This document shows, one piece after another, positions 52,696 through 61,920 of a stretch of 64,000 nt of DNA. The DNA comes from an uncultured Pelagibacteraceae bacterium. GTDB taxonomy: Bacteria > Pseudomonadota > Alphaproteobacteria > Pelagibacterales > AG-422-B15. The stretch covers positions 1 to 64,000 of the forward strand of contig CACDOH010000005.1 in the NCBI GenBank assembly GCA_902554325.1, written 5' to 3'. Numbering within the stretch: the stretch's first letter is position 1; each line of letters opens with the position of its first letter. Position numbers and translations under genes: made by a program. The notes under the pieces were generated by a model that saw nothing but the letters and a program-made list of their open reading frames with translations, did not search any database and was not told where the DNA came from.

Positions 52696-53583
52696 ATGTC
52701 TCTTCAAAATAAACAGCCTGAAAGCAAACAGCTTTTAGCAAAGTATTGGGCAACTGGTAAAAAATTTCATGCCAAAACTTCATCTTTTATAAAAAAGTAT
52801 AATAATAAAATTATCGTTATTAAGTATGGAGGATACGCTTTAACTAAACCTGCACTTTTAAAATCATTTGCAAAAAACATATCCTTGTTAAATCAGTTGG
52901 GTATTAAGGTTATTGTGGTACACGGTGGAGGTCCTCAAATAGAAAAAGAATTGAAAAAAAGAAAAATTAATAATGAAGAGTATCAGGGATTAAGAGTAAC
53001 TACGAAAAGTGTACTTGGAGTTGTAAAAAGAATCTTATCTCATGATTTGAATAAACTTATATCTGATGAAATCAAAAAAAATGGAGGTAAGACAAAAAGA
53101 TTAAATGGAGTGAGTACTAAAGTGCTTAAGGCAAAGATTGCTATGAATGGCAATATTGGTTTCGTGGGGGAGCCAAGAGGTATTTATAAAAATATAATAA
53201 TGAAAGCTCTTAAAAGTAATCATATTCCTATAATCGCCCCACTGGGAATCGATGCAAATAATAATACTCTTAATGTAAATGCAGATACAGCAGCCGCTTA
53301 TATTGCGGAGTCACTAAAAGCTGAGAGGTTATTGCTTTTAACAGATGTAGCAGGAGTGCTGGATAACAATAAAAAATTGATAACAGAGCTAGACCGTAAA
53401 AAAGCATTTCAATACATAAAAAAAGGCACTATAAAAAGCGGTATGATACCTAAAATCAAAGCATGCTTTAATACTTTGAAAAATGGCGCAAAAGGAGTTG
53501 CCTTAATTGATGGGAGAAAACAAAATGCTGTTGCCATGGAGCTTCTAACGACAGAAGGAGCTGGAACATTAATAAAAAAGTAA
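52696..53583 (+). CDS. argB: Acetylglutamate kinase
   Basis: This 295-aa enzyme phosphorylates N-acetylglutamate in arginine synthesis. [24 protein letters not shown], the [33 protein letters not shown] segment and [30 protein letters not shown] are typical. It is 4 bases after yidC and 4 before dapD. Its partner genes argD and argF lie at 43827-45901. Confidence 0.94.
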   Translation: MSLQNKQPESKQLLAKYWATGKKFHAKTSSFIKKYNNKIIVIKYGGYALTKPALLKSFAKNISLLNQLGIKVIVVHGGGPQIEKELKKRKINNEEYQGLRVTTKSVLGVVKRILSHDLNKLISDEIKKNGGKTKRLNGVSTKVLKAKIAMNGNIGFVGEPRGIYKNIIMKALKSNHIPIIAPLGIDANNNTLNVNADTAAAYIAESLKAERLLLLTDVAGVLDNNKKLITELDRKKAFQYIKKGTIKSGMIPKIKACFNTLKNGAKGVALIDGRKQNAVAMELLTTEGAGTLIKK

Positions 53584-53587
53584 ACTT

Positions 53588-54412
53588 ATGAGTGAAAATC
53601 AAAAATTAAAAGAAAGTATTGAAAACGCTTGGGAGAATATAGCAAACTTATCGCCAAGTGATACAGACGTTACTCAAGTAGTGGATCAAGTAATTAAAAA
53701 ACTTGATAGTGGTGAACTACGAATAGCTGAAAAAGTTGATAATCAATGGACTGTCAATCAATGGCTAAAAAAAGCTGTACTTATTTCATTCAGGATCAAT
53801 GAAAATACAATCCTTAGAGGACCCTACACATCATGGTTTGATAAAGTTAAAGGTAAAACTGTCGATTGGGATGAAAATCAATGGAAAGAAGCAGGTTATC
53901 GACACGTACCCAATGGTACAGTAAGAGAGGGTTCATTTATTGGTAAGGGTGTTGTCTTAATGCCTTCATTTGTAAACATTGGCGCCTATATTGATGAAGG
54001 AACTATGGTTGACACATGGGCAACTGTAGGTTCATGCGCGCAGATTGGAAAGAATTGCCATCTCTCTGGCGGGGTTGGCATCGGTGGCGTCCTTGAGCCT
54101 CTTCAAGCAAATCCAGTAATAATTGAAGATAATTGTTTTGTAGGTGCTAGGGCTGAGGTTGCGGAGGGTGTAATTGTTCGAGAAGGATCAGTTTTATCTA
54201 TGGGCGTTTATCTAGGCGCTTCCACAAAAATAGTTAATCGTGCAACTGGAGAGATAATGTATGGTGAAGTTCCTGCATACTCTGTCGTTGTTCCTGGAAC
54301 AATGCCAAATGAAGATTCATCAAAACCAAGTCTTTATTGTGTAGTGATAGTTAAGACAGTTGATGAAAATACGAGAAAAAAAACCTCCATTAATGATCTT
54401 TTAAGAGAGTAA
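53588..54412 (+). CDS. dapD: Tetrahydrodipicolinate N-succinyltransferase
   Basis: This 274-aa enzyme transfers succinate from succinyl-CoA in the lysine/diaminopimelate pathway. It has an N-terminal helical domain, then left-handed beta-helix hexapeptide repeats ([70 protein letters not shown]). A family length match. It is followed by dapE 6 bases later, which removes the succinyl group later in the same path. Confidence 0.95.
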   Translation: MSENQKLKESIENAWENIANLSPSDTDVTQVVDQVIKKLDSGELRIAEKVDNQWTVNQWLKKAVLISFRINENTILRGPYTSWFDKVKGKTVDWDENQWKEAGYRHVPNGTVREGSFIGKGVVLMPSFVNIGAYIDEGTMVDTWATVGSCAQIGKNCHLSGGVGIGGVLEPLQANPVIIEDNCFVGARAEVAEGVIVREGSVLSMGVYLGASTKIVNRATGEIMYGEVPAYSVVVPGTMPNEDSSKPSLYCVVIVKTVDENTRKKTSINDLLRE

Positions 54413-54418
54413 AGTATT

Positions 54419-55564
54419 ATGGAAGTTATCGAATTAACAAAGGCTCTGATATCATGTCAGAGCGTGACCCCTAAAAATGATGGCGTATTAGATTTGCTTG
54501 AAAAGGATCTATCAAACATTGGTTTTGATTGCAGGCGATATCTATTTAGCGACAGTAATACGCCTGATGTAGATAATCTCTTTGCTAAAATTGGAAGTGG
54601 CGCACCTCATATCTGTTTCGGTGGACATACAGATGTTGTCCCAGTCGGTGACATTGACGCTTGGAGCTTTGACCCGTTTAATGCGACAGAAAAAGATGGA
54701 AAAGTATACGGACGAGGAGCAAGCGACATGAAGTCTGCCATTGCTGCATTTGTTTGTGCTCTGAAAGAATACATTGAGAATAATGAGCTCAAGGGCACTG
54801 TAAGTCTGCTAATAACTAATGATGAAGAAGGGCCAGCAATCAATGGCACCAAAAAAGTCCTTGAGGAAATTTATAAAAATGGTGAAAAAATTGATAGTTG
54901 TCTAGTTGGTGAACCGACATGTCCTAGAAAATTAGGAGAAATGATAAAAATTGGGAGACGAGGAAGTCTAACCACAACTATTAAAGTATCTGGAAAACAA
55001 GGTCATGTAGCCTATCCAGAATGGACACTAAATCCAATTAACCCTTTGACATCTATTCTGGATGCGCTGTGCAATTTAGAACTGGATCAAGGAACAGAAG
55101 ATTTTCCACCTTCAAACATGGAGATTGTTAATATCTCTTCAAGTCAAGGAGCAACAAATGTTGTTCCGCAAACTGCAACTGGTGTATTTAATATTCGATA
55201 TAATATTAATCATACTAAAGACAGTCTTCAGTCAATGATACAGGAAATTATTTCTAAAAGTAATGAGGACGGTAAATACAAAATTGATATTAGTTTCAAT
55301 AACTCTGCAGAACCCTTTCTTACACAAAAAGGAAAGTTTACGAACATTGTAAAAAGCTCAGTTGATGAAATTACTGGTATGAATTCTGCTTTAACAACTA
55401 CCGGTGGAACATCTGATGCTCGGTTCTTTAAAGATTATTGTGAAGTAGCAGAGTTTGGTCTGATTGGTGAAACAGCTCATCAAATTGATGAAAATGTGAA
55501 TACACATGATATTAATAATCTAAAAGATGTTTATCTACTTATATTGAAGAAGTATTTTGCTTAA
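54419..55564 (+). CDS. dapE: Succinyl-diaminopimelate desuccinylase
   Basis: This 381-aa di-zinc peptidase-family (M20) enzyme releases LL-diaminopimelate. CFGGHTDVVPVGD and YGRGASDMKSAIAAFV carry the His and Asp zinc ligands, TNDEEGPAINGT the Glu base, and the C-terminal ETAHQIDENV the last His. It closes the rpmH-to-dapE run. It converges with the thioesterase gene. Confidence 0.95.
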   Translation: MEVIELTKALISCQSVTPKNDGVLDLLEKDLSNIGFDCRRYLFSDSNTPDVDNLFAKIGSGAPHICFGGHTDVVPVGDIDAWSFDPFNATEKDGKVYGRGASDMKSAIAAFVCALKEYIENNELKGTVSLLITNDEEGPAINGTKKVLEEIYKNGEKIDSCLVGEPTCPRKLGEMIKIGRRGSLTTTIKVSGKQGHVAYPEWTLNPINPLTSILDALCNLELDQGTEDFPPSNMEIVNISSSQGATNVVPQTATGVFNIRYNINHTKDSLQSMIQEIISKSNEDGKYKIDISFNNSAEPFLTQKGKFTNIVKSSVDEITGMNSALTTTGGTSDARFFKDYCEVAEFGLIGETAHQIDENVNTHDINNLKDVYLLILKKYFA

Positions 55565-55569
55565 ATACT

Positions 55570-55986
55570 TTATTGAATTGGATCGCCAATAAATTCCTCA
55601 AAAAGATTTTTTAATTCTTTGGGTGGTGCAATAACTTTTCTTGAACTTAAATTAAACCAGGCTCCATGTGCGACTATTTTGACAGCTAAATCACCTGATT
55701 TTTTGAATAATCGTATTTGCCTAACCCATTTTCTTTCGTCATAAGGCTGTCCAATATTTTCTAATCTAAATTCTATTTCTTCTTTCTGAAATACTTCATT
55801 TTGATAATCGATTTGAGTTGAAAACGTTACTGGTGCACATGAAGTTTCTAAGTATTTTTTTGAAAGCCCAATTTCTTTATTAAACTCCCACAATGCGTCA
55901 ATAGCCATGGATAGATATCCAGCTTCACCAACATGGCCATTTTGATCAATATACTTATCAGTGACGATGATTTTTTTTGATCTCAT
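55570..55986 (-). CDS. 4HBT-type acyl-CoA thioesterase
   Basis: This 138-aa hotdog protein has the YbgC/4HBT pattern: KYIDQNGHVGEAGYLSMAIDALWEF in the N-terminal part (the position of the usual catalytic Asp is Asp-Gln-Asn-Gly-His) and RQIRLFKKSGDLAVKIVAHGAWFNLSSRK in the rest. It hydrolyses acyl-CoAs in the cytoplasm. I start it at the ATG at 55986 (MRSKKI), with AAGG about 12 bases before; a TTG at 56025 would run through the micro-ORF region. Two tiny membrane ORFs lie just upstream on its strand. Confidence 0.78.
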   Translation of the reverse strand: MRSKKIIVTDKYIDQNGHVGEAGYLSMAIDALWEFNKEIGLSKKYLETSCAPVTFSTQIDYQNEVFQKEEIEFRLENIGQPYDERKWVRQIRLFKKSGDLAVKIVAHGAWFNLSSRKVIAPPKELKNLFEEFIGDPIQ

Positions 55987-56014
55987 TATACCAAAAGACC
56001 TTATTTTTAGAATG

Positions 56015-56101
56015 TTATACAACAAGCAGCATCAACATAATGGTTAATGCAATATCTAACTTGACGGGTGAGGGGTTGAAGTTCCATTTCGTTCCAAACA
56101 T
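56015..56101 (-). CDS. Putative 28-aa membrane micropeptide (downstream half of amber-split pair)
   Basis: ATG at 56101 opens 28 codons ending with TAA at 56015. The N-terminal half is MFGTKWNFNPSPVKLD, and the rest is a hydrophobic helix rich in Leu, Met and Ile. It is in the same frame as the 33-codon ORF upstream, from which one TAG and two codons separate it. AGG lies 5 bases before the ATG. It ends 28 bases before the thioesterase start. It could be a separate micropeptide or the second helix of a 64-residue protein broken by the amber codon. Confidence 0.4.
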   Translation of the reverse strand: MFGTKWNFNPSPVKLDIALTIMLMLLVV

Positions 56102-56107
56102 AAAAAC

Positions 56108-56209
56108 CTACAGAATCGCCCCAAAAATAAGGAAAATGAAGTATACAACGATGAACCCAGGAAAATATTTAAGGGAAAAATTAAAGCTTTCTACTAATTT
56201 TTTTTTCAT
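56108..56209 (-). CDS. Putative 33-aa membrane micropeptide (upstream half of amber-split pair)
   Basis: ATG at 56209 opens 33 codons ending with TAG at 56108. It reads MKKKLVESFNFSLKYFPGF, then a strongly hydrophobic helix, with a basic N-terminus placing that end in the cytoplasm. GAG lies about 12 bases upstream. The frame continues past the TAG into the 28-codon ORF. If the stop were read through or if it is a recent mutation, the product would be a 64-residue two-helix protein. I do not recognise it. Confidence 0.4.
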   Translation of the reverse strand: MKKKLVESFNFSLKYFPGFIVVYFIFLIFGAIL

Positions 56210-56313
56210 AAAACGTTCTTACTCAAATTTTTTAACCTTAAATAGAAAATTAATCTGTCAATTTGGCAATTGCATAAAATTAAATAATTGCACTGTTTAT
56301 GTATGTTGTCTGC

Positions 56314-57720
56314 ATGTTTGATGAAATGTACAGCGATAACGCTGAGATAAGAGAACACTACCTAAATGTTAATTCATGGCTAAGAACAATGTCTTCTACA
56401 GCTATAAGTAAAAAAAATGTAGAAGCTGAAAGTCATTTTAAAAGAATAGGGATAACATTTTCAGTTCAAGATGATTCAATGTCAGAAAGAATCATTCCCT
56501 TTGACTTAATACCCAGAATATTAACTAACCATGAATGGTCTAAAATTGAGAAAGGTGTCATCCAAAGAACCAAAGCTCTTAATGCATTCTTAGCAGATAT
56601 TTATAGCAGTGGAGAAATTTTTAAAGCAAAGATAATTCCTGAAGAAATTGTTTATAAGAAAGCATCGTTTGACCAATCAATGGTAGGTTTTTCCCCACCG
56701 CGTAAAATATACAGTCCCATTGTAGGAGTTGATTTAGTAAGAACTGGAAGAGATCAATTTTATGTTCTGGAAGATAATTGTCGAACACCATCAGGTGTAT
56801 CATACATGTTGGAGAACAGGGAAATTATGATGAAAATGTTTCCTGATTTGTTTCATTCAAACCGTGTTCAAAGAGTCGATGATTATCCCACAAGACTACT
56901 GCAAACCCTAATGAGTTTAGCTCCTAAGAAATGTGATAGCTCCATTCCCACAGTTGTACTCTTAACTCCTGGACATTTGAATAGTGCTTATTATGAACAT
57001 ACTTTTCTATCTGATCAAATGGGAATAGAAATGGTCGAGGCTAGTGACCTTTATGTAGAAAACGACCTTGTTTATATGAAAACTGTTGACGGCCCAAAAA
57101 AAGTTGATGTCATATATCGACGCATTGATGACAATTATATAGATCCTCTATTTTATAACGCTGATTCAGTTATCGGTGTACCAGGTATAATTCATGCATA
57201 TCGAACTGGTGGAGTTAATATTTGTTCTGCGCCAGGCTGTGGCATTGCAGACGATAAAGCTATTTATATTTATGTTCCTGAAATGATAAAATTTTATTTA
57301 GGTGAGATGCCTATTCTTGAAAATGTTGAGACCTGGAGATGCGAAAAAGACGATGAATTAAAATATGTTTTAGAAAATATTAAAAATCTTGTTGTTAAAG
57401 AGGTTGATGGCTCTGGTGGCTATGGGATGTTAATCGGTCCAAAATCAACAGAAAAAACCATTGAGCAATTCTCCCTTAAATTAAAAAATAACCCAAAAGG
57501 CTATATTGCCCAACCGACTTTGGATCTTTCGTCATCGCCTACTCTCATTGATAATGAAATAACCGGAAGGCGTGTTGACCTGAGACCATACTGCTTAATA
57601 GGTAAGCAAGCTCAACTATGCCCAGGTGGCCTCACAAGAGTTGCGCTTAATAAAGGATCATACGTCGTAAATTCATCACAGGGAGGAGGCGTCAAGGACA
57701 CTTGGGTTCTTGCTGATTAA
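56314..57720 (+). CDS. Circularly permuted ATP-grasp protein (DUF404/DUF407 type)
   Basis: This 468-aa protein starts MFDEMYSDNAEIREHYLNV, the usual opening of the family. It continues with NAFLADIYSSGEIFKAKIIPEEIV, DLVRTGRDQFYVLEDNCRTPSGVSYMLENRE, IYRRIDDNYIDPL, NAPGCGIADDKAIYIYVPEMIKFYLGE and KEVDGSGGYGMLIGPKS, all landmarks of the permuted ATP-grasp group. Such enzymes make amide or peptide bonds; this branch has no proven substrate. It is followed 5 bases later by the alpha-E gene. I chose ATG 56314; an ATG at 56299 adds five residues. Confidence 0.85.
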   Translation: MFDEMYSDNAEIREHYLNVNSWLRTMSSTAISKKNVEAESHFKRIGITFSVQDDSMSERIIPFDLIPRILTNHEWSKIEKGVIQRTKALNAFLADIYSSGEIFKAKIIPEEIVYKKASFDQSMVGFSPPRKIYSPIVGVDLVRTGRDQFYVLEDNCRTPSGVSYMLENREIMMKMFPDLFHSNRVQRVDDYPTRLLQTLMSLAPKKCDSSIPTVVLLTPGHLNSAYYEHTFLSDQMGIEMVEASDLYVENDLVYMKTVDGPKKVDVIYRRIDDNYIDPLFYNADSVIGVPGIIHAYRTGGVNICSAPGCGIADDKAIYIYVPEMIKFYLGEMPILENVETWRCEKDDELKYVLENIKNLVVKEVDGSGGYGMLIGPKSTEKTIEQFSLKLKNNPKGYIAQPTLDLSSSPTLIDNEITGRRVDLRPYCLIGKQAQLCPGGLTRVALNKGSYVVNSSQGGGVKDTWVLAD

Positions 57721-57725
57721 TTAAA

Positions 57726-58661
57726 ATGTTAAGTAGAACTGCAGAGAATTTATATTGGATAAGTAGATACATGGAAAGGGCCGAAACAATGGCGCGTCTA
57801 TTAGACGTGGGGTATCGAATGTCACTATTTCCAAACCCAAAAGGGTATCATAATGAATGGGACTCTGTTTTATCAGCCGCAGGGGCTTCTCAAGGATATT
57901 TTCAAAAATATAATGAAATTAATCAAGAGAATGTAGAGGATTATCTTTTTTTTGACGAGGATAACCCCTCTTCGGTTTACAGCTGTATTTTAAAAGCAAG
58001 AAACAACGCATTAGTTGTCCGAACAGCTTTTACACCTGAGGCTTGGGTGGCCATAAATAAGTCCTATCAAGAAATGATTGGATTTAAGAAAAATAAATAT
58101 TCTCGATCAGACTTGCCAAACTTTACGGAGTGGACAATACAACAGGTGAATATGTTTCGAGGATCAGCGAATTCACTTCTTAGGAATGATGGTTATCATT
58201 TTATATTTCTTGGAACATTCATTGAAAGAGCAGATAATTCAGCAAGATTACTTGATGTAAAGTATTTTGTTCTTTTGCCAACAGCTGATTACATTGGAGG
58301 TAATCTTGATAATTTACAATGGATCATACTTTTGAGGTCATTATCCTCTTTTAGGGCATTTCGTTGGGCTTATGATGGAGACGTAACATCAACTAAAATT
58401 GCTCATTTTTTTATACTCAACAATGACTGCTCAAGGTCGCTTAGTTTCTGTATTAATAATATTGTCTATCATTTAAATAGTCTAAAATGCAGTCCAGAAA
58501 AAATCACAGATATATATATGGGACTGAAAGACGTTCATGACTCAGTCAAAACAGAAACCGTTGACACAATAATAAGTTTTGGATTGCATGAGTATGTAAC
58601 TAATTTTGTTTCCAAAATATCGTTTTTAGATAATCAAATTCAATCACATTTTTTTAGATAA
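57726..58661 (+). CDS. Alpha-E domain protein (DUF403)
   Basis: This 311-aa all-helical protein starts MLSRTAENLYWISRYMERAETMARLLDVG, the hallmark of the alpha-E family, and contains FIERADNSARLLDVKYF. The function is unknown, but it almost always travels with the circularly permuted ATP-grasp and transglutaminase genes, as here. One base separates it from the transglutaminase gene, so co-translation is likely. No catalytic motif is apparent; it may be a structural or substrate-holding partner. Confidence 0.88.
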   Translation: MLSRTAENLYWISRYMERAETMARLLDVGYRMSLFPNPKGYHNEWDSVLSAAGASQGYFQKYNEINQENVEDYLFFDEDNPSSVYSCILKARNNALVVRTAFTPEAWVAINKSYQEMIGFKKNKYSRSDLPNFTEWTIQQVNMFRGSANSLLRNDGYHFIFLGTFIERADNSARLLDVKYFVLLPTADYIGGNLDNLQWIILLRSLSSFRAFRWAYDGDVTSTKIAHFFILNNDCSRSLSFCINNIVYHLNSLKCSPEKITDIYMGLKDVHDSVKTETVDTIISFGLHEYVTNFVSKISFLDNQIQSHFFR

Positions 58662-58662
58662 T

Positions 58663-59484
58663 ATGCACCTCACTGTTAATCATTCAACCAATTACCACTA
58701 TGATGATAATCTTTTAGGATTAATTCAAACCACTAAACTTATACCCTCTTCATACAATGGTTTAAAAATCATTGATTGGGAGGTTACAAGAAATGAAAAG
58801 AAGGGTGGTGATATCTTTAGAGACGCGGAAGGAAACAATGTTGTTAATTTTAAAAGTGAAGAGAAAGAAACTAATGTTTACTTTCTTGTGAAAGGAATTG
58901 TGGAGACATTTAATACTGATGGTATTTACAAAAGTACTAATGATAAAATTAATCCTTTGGTTTACATGAGAAATACAAGACTTACTCAGCCTAACAATGA
59001 GATTTATGAGCTTGGCTTAGAGGCAAGAAAGACCTGTAGCGATGACGAAATTTTAAAAATGGCACATAATATTCTTGGACTTGTTTCTGAAAAAATTGAT
59101 TATGTTCCATATACTACAAATACACAAACTACTGCTGCAATGGCCATGGAACAAAAAAAAGGAGTGTGTCAAGACCAGGCTCATATCATGATCTCTGCAG
59201 CTAAATCAATTGGTTTACCCTCAAGATATGTAAGTGGCTATATGCACAAAAACGAAAATGATTCTGAATTTCAAGCAACTCATGCCTGGGCTGAAGTTTA
59301 TATAAATGGTCTTGGTTGGGTTGGATTTGATCCTACAAATCGCTGCTCCCCAGATGAGAGGTACATCAGAGTTTCTTGTGGACTTGATGCAAGTTTTGCT
59401 GCTCCAATCAGAGGTGTTTATTATGGAAATAGCAATGAAAACTTAGAAATAAGTGTCCAGACAATTGAGAATTCCCCCCAATAA
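58663..59484 (+). CDS. Transglutaminase-like cysteine peptidase
   Basis: This 273-aa protein has an N-terminal beta-domain (residues about 1-85) and a transglutaminase-like core with the triad C169 (KKGVCQDQAH), H207 (QATHAWAEVY) and D223 (GFDPTN). No signal peptide is seen, so it should act in the cytoplasm as a protease or amide-exchange enzyme. It is the third member of the ATP-grasp/alpha-E/transglutaminase set. A hairpin follows its stop directly. Confidence 0.88.
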   Translation: MHLTVNHSTNYHYDDNLLGLIQTTKLIPSSYNGLKIIDWEVTRNEKKGGDIFRDAEGNNVVNFKSEEKETNVYFLVKGIVETFNTDGIYKSTNDKINPLVYMRNTRLTQPNNEIYELGLEARKTCSDDEILKMAHNILGLVSEKIDYVPYTTNTQTTAAMAMEQKKGVCQDQAHIMISAAKSIGLPSRYVSGYMHKNENDSEFQATHAWAEVYINGLGWVGFDPTNRCSPDERYIRVSCGLDASFAAPIRGVYYGNSNENLEISVQTIENSPQ

Positions 59485-59510
59485 TTAAGAGGCCAATTTA
59501 GGCCTCTTAA
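59485..59510. terminator. 10-bp hairpin between convergent genes
   Basis: TTAAGAGGCC (59485-59494) pairs perfectly with GGCCTCTTAA (59501-59510) around an AATTTA loop, directly after the transglutaminase stop and 8 bases before the end of the barrel-protein gene on the other strand. There is no long U tract on either strand, so termination is plausible but not strong. It can serve both directions. Confidence 0.55.
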
Positions 59511-59517
59511 CAATTAA

Positions 59518-60162
59518 TTAAACCATGTGTTTGATACTTCTCGCGAGTGTTTGAATTCCCATCACTCCAGACGGATCATTCATTGCATCATTAACCCATT
59601 TATTAAAGTCATCGCTAGCATTTGAACCATCTAACATTTCTCCATATGCTGCGCAGCTTTTATGTCCTTCTATATAAACAAAGGCGGGTGGCTCTCCAGA
59701 GATACCTCTCCAAACAGATACATCAACTCCCATCGCTTCTTGCAACTTTTTAGCAATAGCAGTACTTTTCATCATGCTTTCCATTTTACCTGGGCCAGCT
59801 AATGCAAAAACTGTTATCTTAAAATAAGGTAACGAGGTATCAATCAACTTGCCCATTTCGGGATCGGCAGTACATTCATATGAATTAACCATACTTATCA
59901 TACTGGTGCCCTCAGTCAGGACCTGTTGCATTAAGGACTGATAATTTGAATCGTCATTAAGCTTATCCATGAATTCTCCGTAAGCTTTTGCACTTTCAAA
60001 TTGAGCACCTAAATCTACACCTGGATTTTGAGTACCTCTTACTGGTATATTCATATAAAAATCAGCACCGTGTTCTTTATAAAGCTTTGCCATCTTCATA
60101 AGCCAATCCATACCAGCTGGCTTTGCAGACATCCACCGCGAACCTGAAAAAATTGCAACCAT
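59518..60162 (-). CDS. Tandem dimeric alpha/beta-barrel-like protein of unknown function
   Basis: This 214-aa protein looks like two copies of a ferredoxin-like barrel. SAKAYGEFMDKLNDDSNYQSLM near 77-96 matches SCAAYGEMLDGSNASDDFNKWV near 169-190, and each is followed by a short strand. This recalls NIPSNAP/antibiotic-biosynthesis monooxygenase-like folds, but I cannot name a family. No signal peptide. A strong AAGGAG site precedes the ATG, and the codon choice looks richer than its neighbours, so it may be well expressed. It is separated from truA by a likely terminator. Confidence 0.65.
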   Translation of the reverse strand: MVAIFSGSRWMSAKPAGMDWLMKMAKLYKEHGADFYMNIPVRGTQNPGVDLGAQFESAKAYGEFMDKLNDDSNYQSLMQQVLTEGTSMISMVNSYECTADPEMGKLIDTSLPYFKITVFALAGPGKMESMMKSTAIAKKLQEAMGVDVSVWRGISGEPPAFVYIEGHKSCAAYGEMLDGSNASDDFNKWVNDAMNDPSGVMGIQTLARSIKHMV

Positions 60163-60212
60163 ATTATTCTCCTTTAAAAATTAAAAGAAAATTTTTTCAT
60201 AGGCGTAATATA

Positions 60213-60233
60213 TAAAAAGGCTAAATTTTAGCT
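60213..60233 (-). terminator. Candidate terminator after truA
   Basis: On the minus strand the palindromic 13-mer GCTAAAATTTAGC (60232-60220) can form a 5-bp stem with a 3-base loop, followed by C and TTTTT (60218-60214). It lies between truA and the barrel-protein gene. The stem is short and AT-rich, so strength is doubtful. Confidence 0.4.
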
Positions 60234-60257
60234 TCTTAATTAATAAATCTGTAATTT

Positions 60258-60998
60258 TTAATATTTTACATCCATAAAATACAGTCCATCTGGCGGGGCT
60301 AAAGCACCGCATTTAGATCTTTCCGTTGAGTTTAGTGCGTCACGAAAATTATTTACTGACCAACTCTGATCACCAACCAATTTGAGACTCCCAACAATTG
60401 ACCTTACTTGATGATGTAAGAATGATTTTGCTGAAAATCCGAAATAAATATTTTCATCTGATTTTGTAATTTTAAGTCTATCAATTGTCTTTATAGGACT
60501 GTCTGACTGGCAATGAGCAGAACGAAACGTTGTAAAGTCGTGTTTGCCTTCAATTGATGATATGCATTCCTTCATAAGATCTACATCTATCTCTTTATGC
60601 ACATGCCATGCTCTACCCTTTTCAATAGTTAAGGGAGATTTACGATTAACTATTCGGTATAAATATTTTCTTTGAAGTGCATTAAAACGGGCATGAAATG
60701 TACTATCAACTTCATCAACTTCTAAGATAGCTATTGGAAAGGGGCGTAGATGATCATTGAGCGCATTTTTAATTACAAAAGGTTCAAGCTCTTTGTTATT
60801 GATATCAAAATGAGCGACCTGTCCCATGGCATGAACGCCAGCATCTGTTCTTCCGGCTCCGAAAATAGTCACAGTTTCCTCAAATAAATTTTTTATCGAA
60901 TTTTCTATGGCCCCTTGTATCGATTGCCCATTGTCTTGCCTTTGCCAACCGATAAATGGAGTGCCATCATATTCAATTTTTATTTTGTATCTCTTCAT
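60258..60998 (-). CDS. truA: tRNA pseudouridine synthase A
   Basis: This 246-aa enzyme makes pseudouridine at positions 38-40 of tRNA anticodon stems. YKIKIEYDGTPFIGWQRQ and the catalytic segment GAGRTDAGVHAMGQVAHFD with its Asp are clear, as is FHARFNALQRKYLYRI. Its start overlaps the fmt stop by 4 bases. Confidence 0.95.
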   Translation of the reverse strand: MKRYKIKIEYDGTPFIGWQRQDNGQSIQGAIENSIKNLFEETVTIFGAGRTDAGVHAMGQVAHFDINNKELEPFVIKNALNDHLRPFPIAILEVDEVDSTFHARFNALQRKYLYRIVNRKSPLTIEKGRAWHVHKEIDVDLMKECISSIEGKHDFTTFRSAHCQSDSPIKTIDRLKITKSDENIYFGFSAKSFLHHQVRSIVGSLKLVGDQSWSVNNFRDALNSTERSKCGALAPPDGLYFMDVKY

Positions 60999-61915
60999 TC
61001 AAGTATTGAGCCTACTGATATTTTATTGCCCAGTAAAAATTCTTCTATACCGCAACTTTGTTTGCCTTCTACCTTTAAAATTAATGGTCTAATTGATTTA
61101 TTTCCACAAGCAATAGTCAGATCATCATCAAAAACTTTTCCTGGCTCAGCGTCAATATCAACCTCGATTGCTTTTAATATTTTTACTCTTTTATTTTTCC
61201 ACATAAACCAGGCGCCTGGATTGGGATTGTATGCATTAATTCGTCTTACTATTTTTAAGGCATCCTCTTTCCAATCTATCTTAGTTTCTTGCTTAGATAT
61301 TTTTTCTGCGTAAGAAGAGAGAGTATCATCTTGCTTCTGCATAATATTTTTGAATAAAGAGTCTTTGAAAAATTTTTCAAATAATTCAGCTCCCATTAAT
61401 GAAAGCCTTGTTTCTAATTCTGTGTAACTCTCTGAAATATTAATTTTGATTTTGTCTTGTAAAACAATATCTCCGGTATCTAATCCCTTATTCATTTTCA
61501 TAATGGTCACTCCAGTCATTTCGTCTCCTTCAATCATGGATCTTTGAATAGGTGCTGCCCCTCTCCATCTTGGCAAAATCGAGGCATGGAGATTATAGCA
61601 TCCAAATTTTGGAAGATTAAGAATCTCTTCAGGGAGTATGAGGCCATAGGCAATAACAACTATGAAGTCAAGATTCATATCTTTGATAAATTTAATCTCT
61701 TCTGGAGAACGTAATTCTTTTGGAGAATATAACTCTAAATTATTCTCTTCTGCATACAATGCTACTGGTGACTTTGAAATTTGCATTCCGCGATTAGCTT
61801 TTTTAGACGGCGATGTGTATACACCTTTGAGCTCATGTCCACTCGTAATAATTTTTTGTAAAGTGGGTATAGAAAAAGGAGCTGTACCCATAAAAAGAAT
61901 TCGAAAATTAGTCAT
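60995..61915 (-). CDS. fmt: Methionyl-tRNA formyltransferase
   Basis: This 306-aa enzyme formylates initiator Met-tRNA. ILFMGTAPFSIPTLQ, the catalytic region FGCYNLHASILPRWRGAAPIQRSMI, GVTIMKMNKGLDTGDIV and a C-terminal OB-like domain are visible. It is 5 bases after def and overlaps truA, giving def-fmt-truA. Confidence 0.95.
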   Translation of the reverse strand: MTNFRILFMGTAPFSIPTLQKIITSGHELKGVYTSPSKKANRGMQISKSPVALYAEENNLELYSPKELRSPEEIKFIKDMNLDFIVVIAYGLILPEEILNLPKFGCYNLHASILPRWRGAAPIQRSMIEGDEMTGVTIMKMNKGLDTGDIVLQDKIKINISESYTELETRLSLMGAELFEKFFKDSLFKNIMQKQDDTLSSYAEKISKQETKIDWKEDALKIVRRINAYNPNPGAWFMWKNKRVKILKAIEVDIDAEPGKVFDDDLTIACGNKSIRPLILKVEGKQSCGIEEFLLGNKISVGSILE

Positions 61916-61920
61916 TTTGA

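Noticed and set aside
55977-56321. 114-codon plus-strand ORF
   Set aside because: It is antisense to the thioesterase start and the two membrane micro-ORFs, has odd composition and no family likeness, and runs into the ATP-grasp start.
60915-61313. 132-codon plus-strand ORF across truA and fmt
   Set aside because: Antisense to two well-supported genes, with no sign of a real protein.
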